Assembly: GCA_002256205.1 (NCBI GenBank) | Contig: NKIW01000009.1 | Span: 62,001-126,000, forward strand | Origin: Rhizobiales bacterium PAR1 | Lineage (GTDB): Bacteria; Pseudomonadota; Alphaproteobacteria; Rhizobiales; Beijerinckiaceae | Length of the DNA stretch: 64,000 bases | Direction: 5' to 3' | In this document: positions 1 to 8,110 of the stretch, piece by piece | Layout: every line of letters starts with the position of its first letter | Position numbering within the stretch: position 1 is the first letter of the stretch | Translations under genes and position numbers: made by a program | Notes under the pieces: generated by a model | Told to the model about the DNA's origin: nothing | The model's input: the letters and a program-made list of their open reading frames with translations, nothing else | Database searches by the model: none

Positions 1-420
1 TACAGCCTCGCCCTTGAGTAGACCAAAGGCGTGGATCGGCTCGGCAATGATCCGCTCGACGCGCCAGCGCGGGTTGAGGCTCGCGTAGGGATCCTGAAAG
101 ATCATCTGGATACGCTTGCGCAGAGCCTGCCGCTCGGCGCTGCCCTGTACTTTCGTCATCGAGACGCCGTCGATGGTCACCTCGCCACCCGAGACCGGCA
201 GCAGTCCGACCGCCATACGAGCGACAGTGGACTTGCCGGAGCCGGATTCGCCCACCAGCGCAAAGGTCTCACCCTTGCGGATATCGAACGAGAGCCCGTC
301 GACCGCCTTGAGCCAGGCTTTCGGTGCCCCCTCCAGCACGCGGTTGAGCCAGGGGCGCGAGACGTCGAAGACGCGCTTGAGATCACGAACCTCGACGAAG
401 GCTTTCGAGTTCTCGCTCAT
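1..420 (-). CDS. Peptide-type ABC transporter ATP-binding protein, second ATPase (OppF/DppF-like), 3' end outside the window
   Basis: This is the N-terminal ~140 residues of an oligopeptide/dipeptide-family ABC ATPase that energises uptake through the two permeases encoded upstream. The visible part starts MSENSKAFVEVRDLKRVFDV and contains a Walker A motif (GESGSGKST) and the Q-loop region (MIFQDPYASLNPRWRV) characteristic of the OppF/DppF branch. The gene runs off the left edge, so the ABC signature and Walker B are not visible. Its ATG overlaps the stop of the preceding ATPase gene as ATGA, so it is the last visible gene of a five-gene operon. The substrate (peptide, opine, nickel or sugar) cannot be told from this fragment. 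Confidence 0.9.
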   Translation of the reverse strand, partial: MSENSKAFVEVRDLKRVFDVSRPWLNRVLEGAPKAWLKAVDGLSFDIRKGETFALVGESGSGKSTVARMAVGLLPVSGGEVTIDGVSMTKVQGSAERQALRKRIQMIFQDPYASLNPRWRVERIIAEPIHAFGLLKGEAV

Positions 421-1427
421 TTTGCACCCCCATCGTAGAGGTGGCAGGCAACGCGGTGGCCCGGCATGATCGCCGCGCCGGAGGAGAGATCACCCTTGGG
501 ATCACTCGGCTCCGGACGTTCGATGCGGCAGCGGTCCATCACGCGTTCGCAGCGCGGGTTGAAGGCGCATCCCTTCGGAATATTGGTGAGGCGCGGCATC
601 GAACCGGGAATTTGCACAAGGCGCTCGGCCTCGGCTTCCAGCGTCGGGATCGCGCCCATCAGCCCCTTGGCGTAGGGGTGAAGCGGATGCTTCACGACAT
701 CGCGCACGGGGCCAATTTCGGCGACGCGCCCGGCATACATCACCGCGACGCGGTCCGCTGTTTCGGCGATAACACCCATGTCGTGCGTCACCAGCATCAC
801 CGCCGTCCCGCGTTCGCGGCAGAGCTTCTTGATGAGCTGGATGATCTGCGCCTGCACGGAAACATCAAGCGCGGTTGTGGGCTCGTCCGCGACGATGAAA
901 TCCGGCTCGGCGGAAAGCGCGAGGGCGATCACCACGCGCTGGCGCATGCCCCCAGAGAATTCATGCGGATAGCCATCGATGCGGCGCTCCGGTGCCGGGA
1001 TTCCGACCTCGGCGAGAAGGTCGATGGCGCGCGCGCGCGCGGCGCTGGCGGAAAGATCGGTATGGGTCTGGATAGTTTCGATCAACTGCTCGCCGACGCG
1101 GTAAAGCGGGTTGAGTGAGGTCAGCGGATCCTGAAAGATCATCGCGATCTTGCGCCCGCGGATGCGGCGCATCTCCTCGGCGGGGAGATTGTCGATCCGC
1201 TTGCCGTGCAGCAGGATTTCGCCGCCCGCAATGCGGCCCGGTGGCTCGATCAGGCCGATAATCGCCGAGCCGGTGACGGATTTACCCGCGCCGCTCTCGC
1301 CGACAACACCCAGCACCTCGCCGGGCATGATATCGAAGGAGACGCCATCAATAGCACGCAGAATGCCGCGCCGCGTCGCGAATTCGACCACGAGATTGCG
1401 AACAGAAATGACGGGTGCTTGAGTCAT
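417..1427 (-). CDS. Peptide-type ABC transporter ATP-binding protein, first ATPase (OppD/DppD-like)
   Basis: This cytoplasmic ATPase pairs with the OppF-like partner immediately downstream. It has Walker A (GESGAGKSV), an ABC signature (EFSGGMRQRV), Walker B (FIVADEPTTALDVSVQAQI) and the C-terminal oligopeptide-transporter extension with the Cys-rich segment (CAFNPRCERVMDRCR) that binds an Fe-S cluster in some relatives. I place the start at the ATG at 1427 (MTQAPVISVRNL) rather than a GTG 15 bases upstream, because the protein then begins at the usual distance from the first beta strand and an AAGG lies 7 bases upstream. It is 336 aa, normal for the family, and overlaps its downstream neighbour by 4 bases. 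Confidence 0.93.
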   Translation of the reverse strand: MTQAPVISVRNLVVEFATRRGILRAIDGVSFDIMPGEVLGVVGESGAGKSVTGSAIIGLIEPPGRIAGGEILLHGKRIDNLPAEEMRRIRGRKIAMIFQDPLTSLNPLYRVGEQLIETIQTHTDLSASAARARAIDLLAEVGIPAPERRIDGYPHEFSGGMRQRVVIALALSAEPDFIVADEPTTALDVSVQAQIIQLIKKLCRERGTAVMLVTHDMGVIAETADRVAVMYAGRVAEIGPVRDVVKHPLHPYAKGLMGAIPTLEAEAERLVQIPGSMPRLTNIPKGCAFNPRCERVMDRCRIERPEPSDPKGDLSSGAAIMPGHRVACHLYDGGAK

Positions 1428-1445
1428 ATCAGGGCCTTGCACGCC

Positions 1446-2375
1446 TCACCTCAACTTCGGATTCAAGGCATCGCGCAGCCAGTCGCCGAGCAGATTCACC
1501 GCCAGCACGATGATCGCCAGCGTCGCGCCGGGGAAAGTGACGATCCACCAGTCGCCCGAGAAGAGATACTTGTTGCCAATGGAGATCAGCGTGCCGAGCG
1601 AGGGCTGCGTCGCCGGCAGGCCGACGCCGAGAAACGAGAGCGTCGCCTCGGTGATGATCGCGAGGCCAAGATTGATCGTGAGGATCACCAGCACTGGGCC
1701 GATGACGTTCGGAAGCACATGGCGCACCATGATCACCGGCGCGGTAAGCCCGACAAGCCGCGCAGCATGGACGTAATCCTTGTTCTTCTCGACCATGGTC
1801 GAGCCCCGGATGGTGCGGGCATATTGCACCCAGAAGCTGAGGCCGATCGAAATCACCAATACGGGAATCGCCGTGTCCTCGCGCGATGAGCCCTTGAACA
1901 ACGCGTGAACCACGCCGTCGATCAGCAGTGCGATCAGGATCGCCGGGAAAGTGAGCTGCACATCCGCAACCCGCATGATGATGGAATCGACCTTGCCGCC
2001 GATGTAGCCCGCGAGCAGCCCAAGCGTGATGCCAATCGCCGCCGCGAGCAACACGCCGAGGCCCCCAACAATCAGGCTGACGCGCAAACCGTAGAGGATC
2101 GCGGAGTAAAGGTCCCTGCCCTGATCATCGGTGCCGAAAATGAAGCGCGGATCGCCACCATCCTGCCAGCGCGGCGGGATCGAGGCATCGGCCAGAAAGA
2201 CCGTTGCGGGATCGAAGGGGTTGAACGGCGCAAGCCACGGCGCGAACAGCGCGCCGATGAACATCAACAACACGATGAACGCCGCAACCATGACGATTTT
2301 GGTCGATCTGAAGCTCGCATAAACATCGGAATCAAGGATGCGGGCAACGAGGCCAGGAGCATTATTCGCAGCCAT
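1446..2375 (-). CDS. Peptide-type ABC transporter permease (OppC/DppC-like)
   Basis: Inner-membrane permease, about 309 aa, with an N-terminal cytoplasmic tail, a first membrane span (IVMVAAFIVLLMFIGALFAP) and further spans surrounding the conserved EAA-type loop near HAARLVGLTAPVIMVRH. The FGTDDQGRDLYS motif is typical of the OppC/DppC subfamily. The open frame extends further upstream, but the ATG at 2375 has a good GGGAGAA ribosome site 6 bases away, and the upstream extension would be encoded by a palindromic intergenic repeat, so I use 2375. It forms the translocation pore with the permease encoded just before it. Confidence 0.93.
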   Translation of the reverse strand: MAANNAPGLVARILDSDVYASFRSTKIVMVAAFIVLLMFIGALFAPWLAPFNPFDPATVFLADASIPPRWQDGGDPRFIFGTDDQGRDLYSAILYGLRVSLIVGGLGVLLAAAIGITLGLLAGYIGGKVDSIIMRVADVQLTFPAILIALLIDGVVHALFKGSSREDTAIPVLVISIGLSFWVQYARTIRGSTMVEKNKDYVHAARLVGLTAPVIMVRHVLPNVIGPVLVILTINLGLAIITEATLSFLGVGLPATQPSLGTLISIGNKYLFSGDWWIVTFPGATLAIIVLAVNLLGDWLRDALNPKLR

Positions 2376-2397
2376 ATCAGGTTCTCCCGACCGTTTC

Positions 2398-2441
2398 GCA
2401 TGGCCGGGCGCAAAACCGGTATCCACTTTTGCTGGCCATGC
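2398..2441. repeat. Palindromic intergenic repeat, copy A
   Basis: A 44-base imperfect palindrome with perfect 8-base ends (GCATGGCC ... GGCCATGC) and a core reading AAGTGGATACCGGTTTT on the minus strand. It exactly fills the space between the stop codon of the DppB-like gene and the ribosome site of the DppC-like gene. Two diverged copies occur at 13672 and 26300. Elements with this AGTGGnnACCGGTT core are, to my knowledge, widely dispersed in Hyphomicrobiales genomes. It can form a long RNA hairpin inside the operon transcript. Confidence 0.75.
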
Positions 2442-3419
2442 TCACGCCCTCATCGCCACGCGCAAGCGCGGATCGACGAAGCCGTAGGCGAGATCGACCA
2501 GGAGATTGATCATCACGAAGAGCAGGCCAATCAGCATCAAATAAGCCGCCATGATCGGGATATCGACGTTCTGCACCGCTTTCAAGAATAAGAGGCCCAT
2601 ACCCGGCCAGTTGAACACCGTTTCAGTAATGATCGCGAAGGCGATGATCGAGCCAAGCTGAAGCCCGGCGATGGTGATGACCGGAATGAGTGTGTTCTTC
2701 AGCGCATGGCCGAAGTGGATCGCCCGTGTCGTCAGCCCGCGTGCCTTGGCGAACTTGATATAATCGGTGCGCATCACTTCCATCATTTCCGAGCGCACGA
2801 GCCGCATGATCAGCGTCATCTGGAAAAGGCCGAGCGTGATGGCCGGCAAAATGAGCGCGCGGAGGCCGGATTTGGTCAGGAAACCAGTCGTCCACCAACC
2901 GCCAAGCGCCACGACGTCGCCGCGCCCGTTCGAGGGGAGCCACCCGAGGATGACGGCGAAGAGATAAATCAACAGGATACCGATCAGGAATGTCGGCAGC
3001 GACACGCCGACAAGGCTCACGGCCTGAAAAACCTGGGCGAGCACGCTGTCGCGCCGGAGCGCGCAGTAAACGCCCATGATCACACCGACCAGCAAGGCAA
3101 AACCGGCAGCGGTAAAAGCGAGCTCAAGCGTCGCAGGGGCGCGTTCGGCGAGAAGCTGCGTCACCGGCAGGCGGAACTGGTAGGAGGTGCCGAATTCGAA
3201 ATGCAGCGCGTTCCAGATGAAGCGACCGAATTGCACCGGCGCGGGATCGTTCAGGCCAAGCGAAGCGCGCAGGCGGGCGACTTCTTCCTGTGGCGTATCG
3301 ACACCGACCATCTGGTTGATGGGATCGCCGACAAACCGAAACATAACGAACGCGATCATCGCCACGGCGAGCATGACCGCCACGGACTGGAGAACACGCC
3401 GGATGACAAACGCAAGCAT
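2442..3419 (-). CDS. Peptide-type ABC transporter permease (OppB/DppB-like)
   Basis: Inner-membrane permease of about 325 aa. It starts MLAFVIRRVLQS, the standard beginning of OppB/DppB proteins, followed by a membrane span (VAVMLAVAMIAFVMFRFV), a large periplasmic region and five more spans. The EAA-type loop is around YIKFAKARGLTTRAIHFGHALKN, and the C-terminus DLAYGFVDPRLRV is typical. The frame opens 15 codons earlier, but the ATG at 3419 gives the family-standard N-terminus. It is the second gene of the operon, after the binding protein, and partners with the OppC-like permease. Confidence 0.93.
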   Translation of the reverse strand: MLAFVIRRVLQSVAVMLAVAMIAFVMFRFVGDPINQMVGVDTPQEEVARLRASLGLNDPAPVQFGRFIWNALHFEFGTSYQFRLPVTQLLAERAPATLELAFTAAGFALLVGVIMGVYCALRRDSVLAQVFQAVSLVGVSLPTFLIGILLIYLFAVILGWLPSNGRGDVVALGGWWTTGFLTKSGLRALILPAITLGLFQMTLIMRLVRSEMMEVMRTDYIKFAKARGLTTRAIHFGHALKNTLIPVITIAGLQLGSIIAFAIITETVFNWPGMGLLFLKAVQNVDIPIMAAYLMLIGLLFVMINLLVDLAYGFVDPRLRVAMRA

Positions 3420-3520
3420 GGGAATCAGTCCGTTTGAGACCGCAGAAGCGGCGCAGGATGGCACCGCCTTCCGGGGTTGATCGCCTGTTTACAGACCACC
3501 AGCCCCGGGTTGCTTTTGGC

Positions 3521-3543
3521 AGAAGCAGTGCCTTACTGCTTCT
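3521..3543 (-). promoter_or_regulatory. Intercistronic stem-loop at the end of the binding-protein gene
   Basis: Perfect 9-base inverted repeat (AGAAGCAGT, 5-base loop, ACTGCTTCT) overlapping the stop codon of the substrate-binding protein gene. There is no T-run after it on the transcript strand, so it is more likely a 3'-end stabiliser or partial attenuator than a full terminator. Such hairpins commonly raise binding-protein levels over the permease genes. Confidence 0.5.
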
Positions 3544-5119
3544 TCGCCCAGTAGAGCAGGACCTGATTGTCCGCGCGCTGAACGAGTTCGACGTTCTTGG
3601 CGATGCCCCAGGCGAGCGCCTGCTGATGCAGCGGGACATAGCCGGCATCGGCAATCGCGATCGTGAAGGCTTCCTTGATCATTGCGTCACGCTTGGTCGC
3701 ATCGGCTTCGACGAGGATCTTGTCCGTCAGCTCGTCGAGCTTCTTGTTGCAGTAGCCGCCGAGGTTCGATTCACCGCGCGGTGTGCCTTCAACGCGGCAG
3801 CCGAGGATGTCGTACAGCACGTTGTGGCTATCGAGCGTGCCCGGCGTCCAGCCGAGGAGGTAGAACGAGGTCTTGTAGCCACCCGGCTTCAGCACCTTGG
3901 CGAAATATTGCGCCTTGGGCTGGGCGTTGAGGTTCACCTTGACACCGATGCGGGCGAGCATACCGACAATCGCCTGGCAAATCTGGCCATCGTTGACGTA
4001 ACGGTCGTTCGGGCAATCCATGCCGGTTTCAAAACCGTTCGGATAGCCAGCCTCAGCGAGAAGCTTTTTCGCGGCTTCCGGATCGAATTTCGGGTTCTTG
4101 AAGTCCTTCGAGCCCGAGAAAAGTTCCGGCGCGATCATCAGGGCCGAAGGGGTCGACAGGCCACGCATGACGCGCGCCTTGATCGTCTCCTTGTCGATGG
4201 CCATGTTGAAAGCCTGACGCACCTTCAGATCCTTGAAGGGGTTCTTGCCCTTGACGTTCGATTCGAGAAGCTCGTCACGCACCTGATCGAAACCAAGGAA
4301 AATCGTGCGGAGTTCCGGTCCGGCGAGCACCTTCGCCTTATCGGAGGCGTTCACGCGCGCGATATCCTGGATCGGAACCGGCTCGATGACATCGACCTCG
4401 CCCGAGAGCAGCGCCGCGACGCGGGTCGCGTCATTCGGGATCGGGGTGAAAACGATCTCGTCGAGATTATGCTCCTTCTTGCCCCAGTAATTCGGGTTGG
4501 GCTTGAAAACCGTCTTCACGCCCGGCTGATGGCTCTCGATCTTGAACGGACCGGTGCCATTGGAGTTGAGTGCGATATAGCTCGGGGTCGTGGCCGAGGC
4601 CGGGGTTGGCGCGGCGGAGTTATTCGCCTCGGACCACTTCTTCGGGACGATGTACCAGGTGTCCCACTGGGCGGTCATGATCGGGTTCGGGCTCGCGAGC
4701 GTCACCTCGATCGTGTGATCATCGATCTTCGTGAACTTCGCATCCTTTGGCACGCGGGTATTGAAATTCGAACCCGGCATACGAACGCGATCCGCGGAGA
4801 AAATGACATCATCGGCGGTAAAGGCGTCGCCATTGTGCCATTTAACGTTCTTGCGCAGTTTGAAAATCCAGCGCTTGCCGCCTTCGAGAATTTCCCAGCT
4901 CTCGGCGAGGCCGGGCCCGATCTTGAGATCTCTGCCGCGCGAGGTCAGGCCTTCATAAACGTGGCCATGATGCGCGAGGGTCGTTGTTTCGTTGAGGGTG
5001 TAGGGGTCAAGCGACTTGAGATCGCCCTGATTGGCGTAGCGGAGCGTTACCGCCTGAGCCGAAACGCTCGACAAGGCAAAAGCAGCAATTGCCGCGAGTC
5101 CGATCCGTTTGATCGACAT
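3533..5119 (-). CDS. ABC transporter substrate-binding protein, peptide/opine family (SBP family 5)
   Basis: Periplasmic solute-binding protein of 528 aa that delivers substrate to the two permeases downstream. It has a Sec signal peptide (MSIKRIGLAAIAAFALSSVSA, cleavage likely after AQA) and family-5 hallmarks: LDPYTLNE near the N-terminus, GLAESWEILEGGKRWIFKLRKNVKWHNG in two adjoining stretches, and LDEIVFTPIPNDATRVAALLSGEVD later. The ATG at 5119 has GGGGAG upstream. It is the first gene of the operon and is followed by a stem-loop. Family-5 proteins bind peptides, opines, nickel or sugars; nothing in the sequence decides which. Confidence 0.92.
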   Translation of the reverse strand: MSIKRIGLAAIAAFALSSVSAQAVTLRYANQGDLKSLDPYTLNETTTLAHHGHVYEGLTSRGRDLKIGPGLAESWEILEGGKRWIFKLRKNVKWHNGDAFTADDVIFSADRVRMPGSNFNTRVPKDAKFTKIDDHTIEVTLASPNPIMTAQWDTWYIVPKKWSEANNSAAPTPASATTPSYIALNSNGTGPFKIESHQPGVKTVFKPNPNYWGKKEHNLDEIVFTPIPNDATRVAALLSGEVDVIEPVPIQDIARVNASDKAKVLAGPELRTIFLGFDQVRDELLESNVKGKNPFKDLKVRQAFNMAIDKETIKARVMRGLSTPSALMIAPELFSGSKDFKNPKFDPEAAKKLLAEAGYPNGFETGMDCPNDRYVNDGQICQAIVGMLARIGVKVNLNAQPKAQYFAKVLKPGGYKTSFYLLGWTPGTLDSHNVLYDILGCRVEGTPRGESNLGGYCNKKLDELTDKILVEADATKRDAMIKEAFTIAIADAGYVPLHQQALAWGIAKNVELVQRADNQVLLYWAKKQ

Positions 5120-5509
5120 GGTCTGGAAAACTCCCCGTTCGTTGACGACATTCTTCTGGTTTGCCGGTTTTCCGGCAGCAACATCCGGACGGCACCGAAA
5201 CGACCGTCCAAAAATCTCCGACTGACATACAGGTTAGACGTGATTTTCCAGCTTGGTCAACCACGCATCGCCCACTTTGGCAGATCGGGCCACCAAACCT
5301 GCGTCCGCAGCATCAGATTGATGCAACCTGCAGCAGAATTTTCACGAATTGCCTGAAAATAGATGTGTGTGGTGCGTTTGCGCACAGCGCAGGCGCGGGA
5401 TCACTGGCACAAAGCGCTGGGCGACGTTCGAAACCACCGCCGATTTGAATAACGCGTGTGTGTCGGTCAATATTGCGAATGGTCGCCGGATTCTTCGTCG
5501 GAGCAGAGC
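5120..5509. promoter_or_regulatory. Divergent intergenic region between the peptide transporter and the cyclase
   Basis: About 390 bases without a credible gene. It must hold the promoters of the minus-strand ABC operon and the plus-strand cyclase. A small perfect dyad GCCGG-TTTT-CCGGC lies at 5163-5176, about 45 bases upstream of the binding-protein start. I could not identify convincing -35/-10 pairs by eye. Confidence 0.4.
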
Positions 5510-7489
5510 TTGAAACGCAAGATCACAGCTATTCTAGCAGCGGATGTCGCCGAATATACCCGGCTCATTGCCGAGGATGAGGAAGAGACGCTCACGCGGC
5601 TTGAAGCCTACCGCAAGGTGTTCGACGATTTCGTGGCCCGCGCCGGCGGACGCATCTTCAACACCGCCGGCGATGGCGTGATGTGCGAATTCGCCTCGGC
5701 CGTGGAAGCCACGCGCTGCGCCATCGACATTCAGGAATCGCTGCGCACAGCCAACATGGCGCATCCGGCGGAGCGGCAGATGCACTTCCGCATCGGCATT
5801 TCCATCGGTGATGTGGTCGAACGGGCGGGCGATCTTCTCGGTGATGGCGTGAATATCGCCGCGCGTCTCCAGAGCCTTGCCGAGCCCGGCAGCATTTGCG
5901 TCTCGCGGCACGTCCACGAAGCGGTGATGAACAAGGTCTCGGTGCCGTTCCGTGATCTCGGCAATCGCGAGGTCAAGAACCTGCCGCACCCCGTGCATGC
6001 CTTTGAAATCCAAATGGGCAGCACCCGCGTTCCGCCGGCTCTCATGCGACGGGACCCCCCCGTCCGCCAGAAATCGCCAGCGGCATGGATCGCCGCAGGG
6101 GTGATTGCCGCAGCGGCAGGCGGGACCGGCCTGTTCTTCGCCGGCCGCGGCTCCGCGCCGGTTCCCCCCACCACCCCGATAGCAGGTGCTGAAGTGGCGG
6201 GCGAAAAGCAACAAGGCGCGACCAGCGGCACGGTCTCGATGCCAGCCGCGACCGCGACCCCACCCGAGACGCCGGCGAACGGTTCGGTGGTGATCACCGA
6301 AAAACTCACACCCGCACAGGCCTTCGACAGGCTCGCGCAATCCGGCGGTATCGTCCGCGATCCGAAATCCGCGCCTGAGCTTTACCACAACGCCCGCTCC
6401 TATGAGGCGCGCGGCGAGAGTGCAGCGGCGCGGCGCGATTACCTCGCCTTTGCGGCGCTGGGGACAGACTATGTCGATCCACTCCTCCGCCTTGCGGCGC
6501 TGATCCGGACGCAGGATGGCCGTGCCGGGGCCCGCGAGGCCTTCGCTGATCTTGCACAAACCAGGGGTCGGGCGGCGATGCTGGTGCATGCGCTCCAGTT
6601 CGAAGGGTTGGAGCGCCGCTCCCGCCTGGCCGCTTTCGCCGAGGCCAACCCGGATTTCGCGCCGATTCATGCTGTGCTGGCGCAGGAATTCGGCGAGGAT
6701 CGCCAGAATGGGCAGACTATCTTTGATCGACGCGGCGAACTTGCAGCCCTTTCCCGCTTCCTCACCGCCGAGCGCGAGGGGCGGTTGGTGCCGTTCTTCC
6801 TCGACCAGAGTGTTCTTGCGCAATGGCTGGAGCGCGCCCAGAAGCGCGAGGCATTCCAGAAGGCTTTTTTCGCTGAAAATCGCGACCGCGTTGGCGCGCA
6901 GTTCATGCGGGCGGGATCAGGCTGGCAGGCGCAGGTCTCGCTACCGGAAGCCGCGACAGCCATCGATTACAAATTCGGCTCGATGCCGGATTTTCGCTCG
7001 ACAGGGGCGCTGCAACTGCTTGATCAGCGCACCGGCAAACCGATGGCCAATCCCGGCTTTGAACTCCCCGCCAATCAGGGGCCGACCGATATCGCGCTGC
7101 GCTATCTTGATGCAGACGGACATCAGAGCACGGTCACAATGATCGCCTTCAACCCTCGGGATGCCCTGCTCAAAGGCCAGCGCGACATTCTCGACCGCTT
7201 CGCCAACAGCTGGATTGCCTTCGGAGACGGGCATAACCAGCACCTGCTGTATTACACCCACCTCGTGAGTTATCGCTGTGCGATCCAGCGAGCGGAAATC
7301 GGGCTGGATGGCGCATCGCCAACGGATCTCCTGCCGTTGCCGGCCTGCGACGAGGTCAATCCGCATTCCATCCCTGCGAATTCCGCGCCCTACATCCGGA
7401 TCAAGCCGGAAGTCAAGAGCGCGACGCTGAAGATCACCTACGTCGGCGGGGATGTCTCCGAGGTCAAAACCTTTCTCCGGAAGCCCTGA
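5510..7489 (+). CDS. Membrane-bound class III adenylate/guanylate cyclase with a large C-terminal extracytoplasmic region
   Basis: Makes cAMP or cGMP from the nucleotide triphosphate. I choose the TTG at 5510: it gives the family-standard start MKRKITAILAADVAEYTRLI and has GGAG exactly 6 bases upstream, whereas the upstream GTG adds an unrelated 18-residue tail. In this numbering the metal-binding aspartates are D12 and D55 (NTAGDGV), and the transition-state pair is N115/R119 (NIAARL), so the catalytic set looks intact. One membrane span lies near residues 191-211. A Pro/Ala-rich linker, a TPR-like segment and a beta-rich C-terminal region follow; I do not recognise the last. The gene converges with the response regulator, leaving 9 bases between the stops. 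Confidence 0.88.
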   Translation: MKRKITAILAADVAEYTRLIAEDEEETLTRLEAYRKVFDDFVARAGGRIFNTAGDGVMCEFASAVEATRCAIDIQESLRTANMAHPAERQMHFRIGISIGDVVERAGDLLGDGVNIAARLQSLAEPGSICVSRHVHEAVMNKVSVPFRDLGNREVKNLPHPVHAFEIQMGSTRVPPALMRRDPPVRQKSPAAWIAAGVIAAAAGGTGLFFAGRGSAPVPPTTPIAGAEVAGEKQQGATSGTVSMPAATATPPETPANGSVVITEKLTPAQAFDRLAQSGGIVRDPKSAPELYHNARSYEARGESAAARRDYLAFAALGTDYVDPLLRLAALIRTQDGRAGAREAFADLAQTRGRAAMLVHALQFEGLERRSRLAAFAEANPDFAPIHAVLAQEFGEDRQNGQTIFDRRGELAALSRFLTAEREGRLVPFFLDQSVLAQWLERAQKREAFQKAFFAENRDRVGAQFMRAGSGWQAQVSLPEAATAIDYKFGSMPDFRSTGALQLLDQRTGKPMANPGFELPANQGPTDIALRYLDADGHQSTVTMIAFNPRDALLKGQRDILDRFANSWIAFGDGHNQHLLYYTHLVSYRCAIQRAEIGLDGASPTDLLPLPACDEVNPHSIPANSAPYIRIKPEVKSATLKITYVGGDVSEVKTFLRKP

Positions 7490-7498
7490 AGGAGGATT

Positions 7499-8110
7499 TC
7501 ACTTGCCGGAGCGCACGAGCAGAGCCGTCAGCTCGATGCCATTGCGCACGCCCATCTTGTCGAGCACGCGGGCGCGGTGAACCTCGACCGTACGCATCGC
7601 GATACCGAGATCCCCCGCGATCTGCTTGTTGAGACGCCCCTTGATCATCAACTCCATGACCTCGCGCTCGCGCTCCGAGAGCGAGGCCAGACGATCCTGC
7701 ACCGCGCCGAGGCTGATCCGTGCGGCATGCCGTGTCGCTTCAAGCGCAAGCAACTCGATTACACGATCTACCATCTGGTTGTCGTTGAACGGCTTTTCGA
7801 GAAAATCCACCGCGCCGTTTTTCAAAGCGGAGACCGCCGCCGGCACATCACCATGGCCGGAGAGAATCACGATCGGTTGCTGCGCGCCGCGCGCGACCAG
7901 CCTGTCGAGCACTTCGAGCCCCGAAAGCCCTTGCATCCGGATATCGAGGATGACGATGCCGCGCATCTCCTGCCGCCAGGCTTCGAGAAACGCTTCGCCC
8001 GAGGCATACCCCACCGAGGCGATCCCGCGCGATTTCAAGAGCCAGGCGAGAGAATCCCGGATGGCATCTTCATCATCGACAAGGTGGACGATGGGGCCGG
8101 CGGTGCTCAA
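7499..8110 (-). CDS. FixJ/NarL-type response regulator
   Basis: Two-component transcription regulator of 203 aa. The receiver domain (about residues 6-120) has acidic residues D12/D13, phosphoacceptor D56 (VILDIRM), S84 and K106 (FLEKPF), which is a complete set. The C-terminal LuxR-type helix-turn-helix (about 140-198) includes LSEREREVMELMIKG and IAMRTVEVHRARVLDKM. Its start overlaps the stop of the kinase gene by 4 bases (ATGA), so the two are a cognate pair. The FixJ-like layout is shared with regulators of dicarboxylate, aromatic or oxygen responses; the regulon is unknown. Confidence 0.93.
   Translation of the reverse strand: MSTAGPIVHLVDDEDAIRDSLAWLLKSRGIASVGYASGEAFLEAWRQEMRGIVILDIRMQGLSGLEVLDRLVARGAQQPIVILSGHGDVPAAVSALKNGAVDFLEKPFNDNQMVDRVIELLALEATRHAARISLGAVQDRLASLSEREREVMELMIKGRLNKQIAGDLGIAMRTVEVHRARVLDKMGVRNGIELTALLVRSGK

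Noticed and set aside
3434-5356. 640-codon plus-strand open frame opposite the peptide-binding protein gene
   Set aside because: It is the high-GC shadow of a gene with signal peptide and family motifs on the other strand; the translation has no recognisable domain.
5534-6823. 429-codon minus-strand open frame opposite the cyclase
   Set aside because: No domain recognised, and the cyclase catalytic residues are all present on the plus strand.
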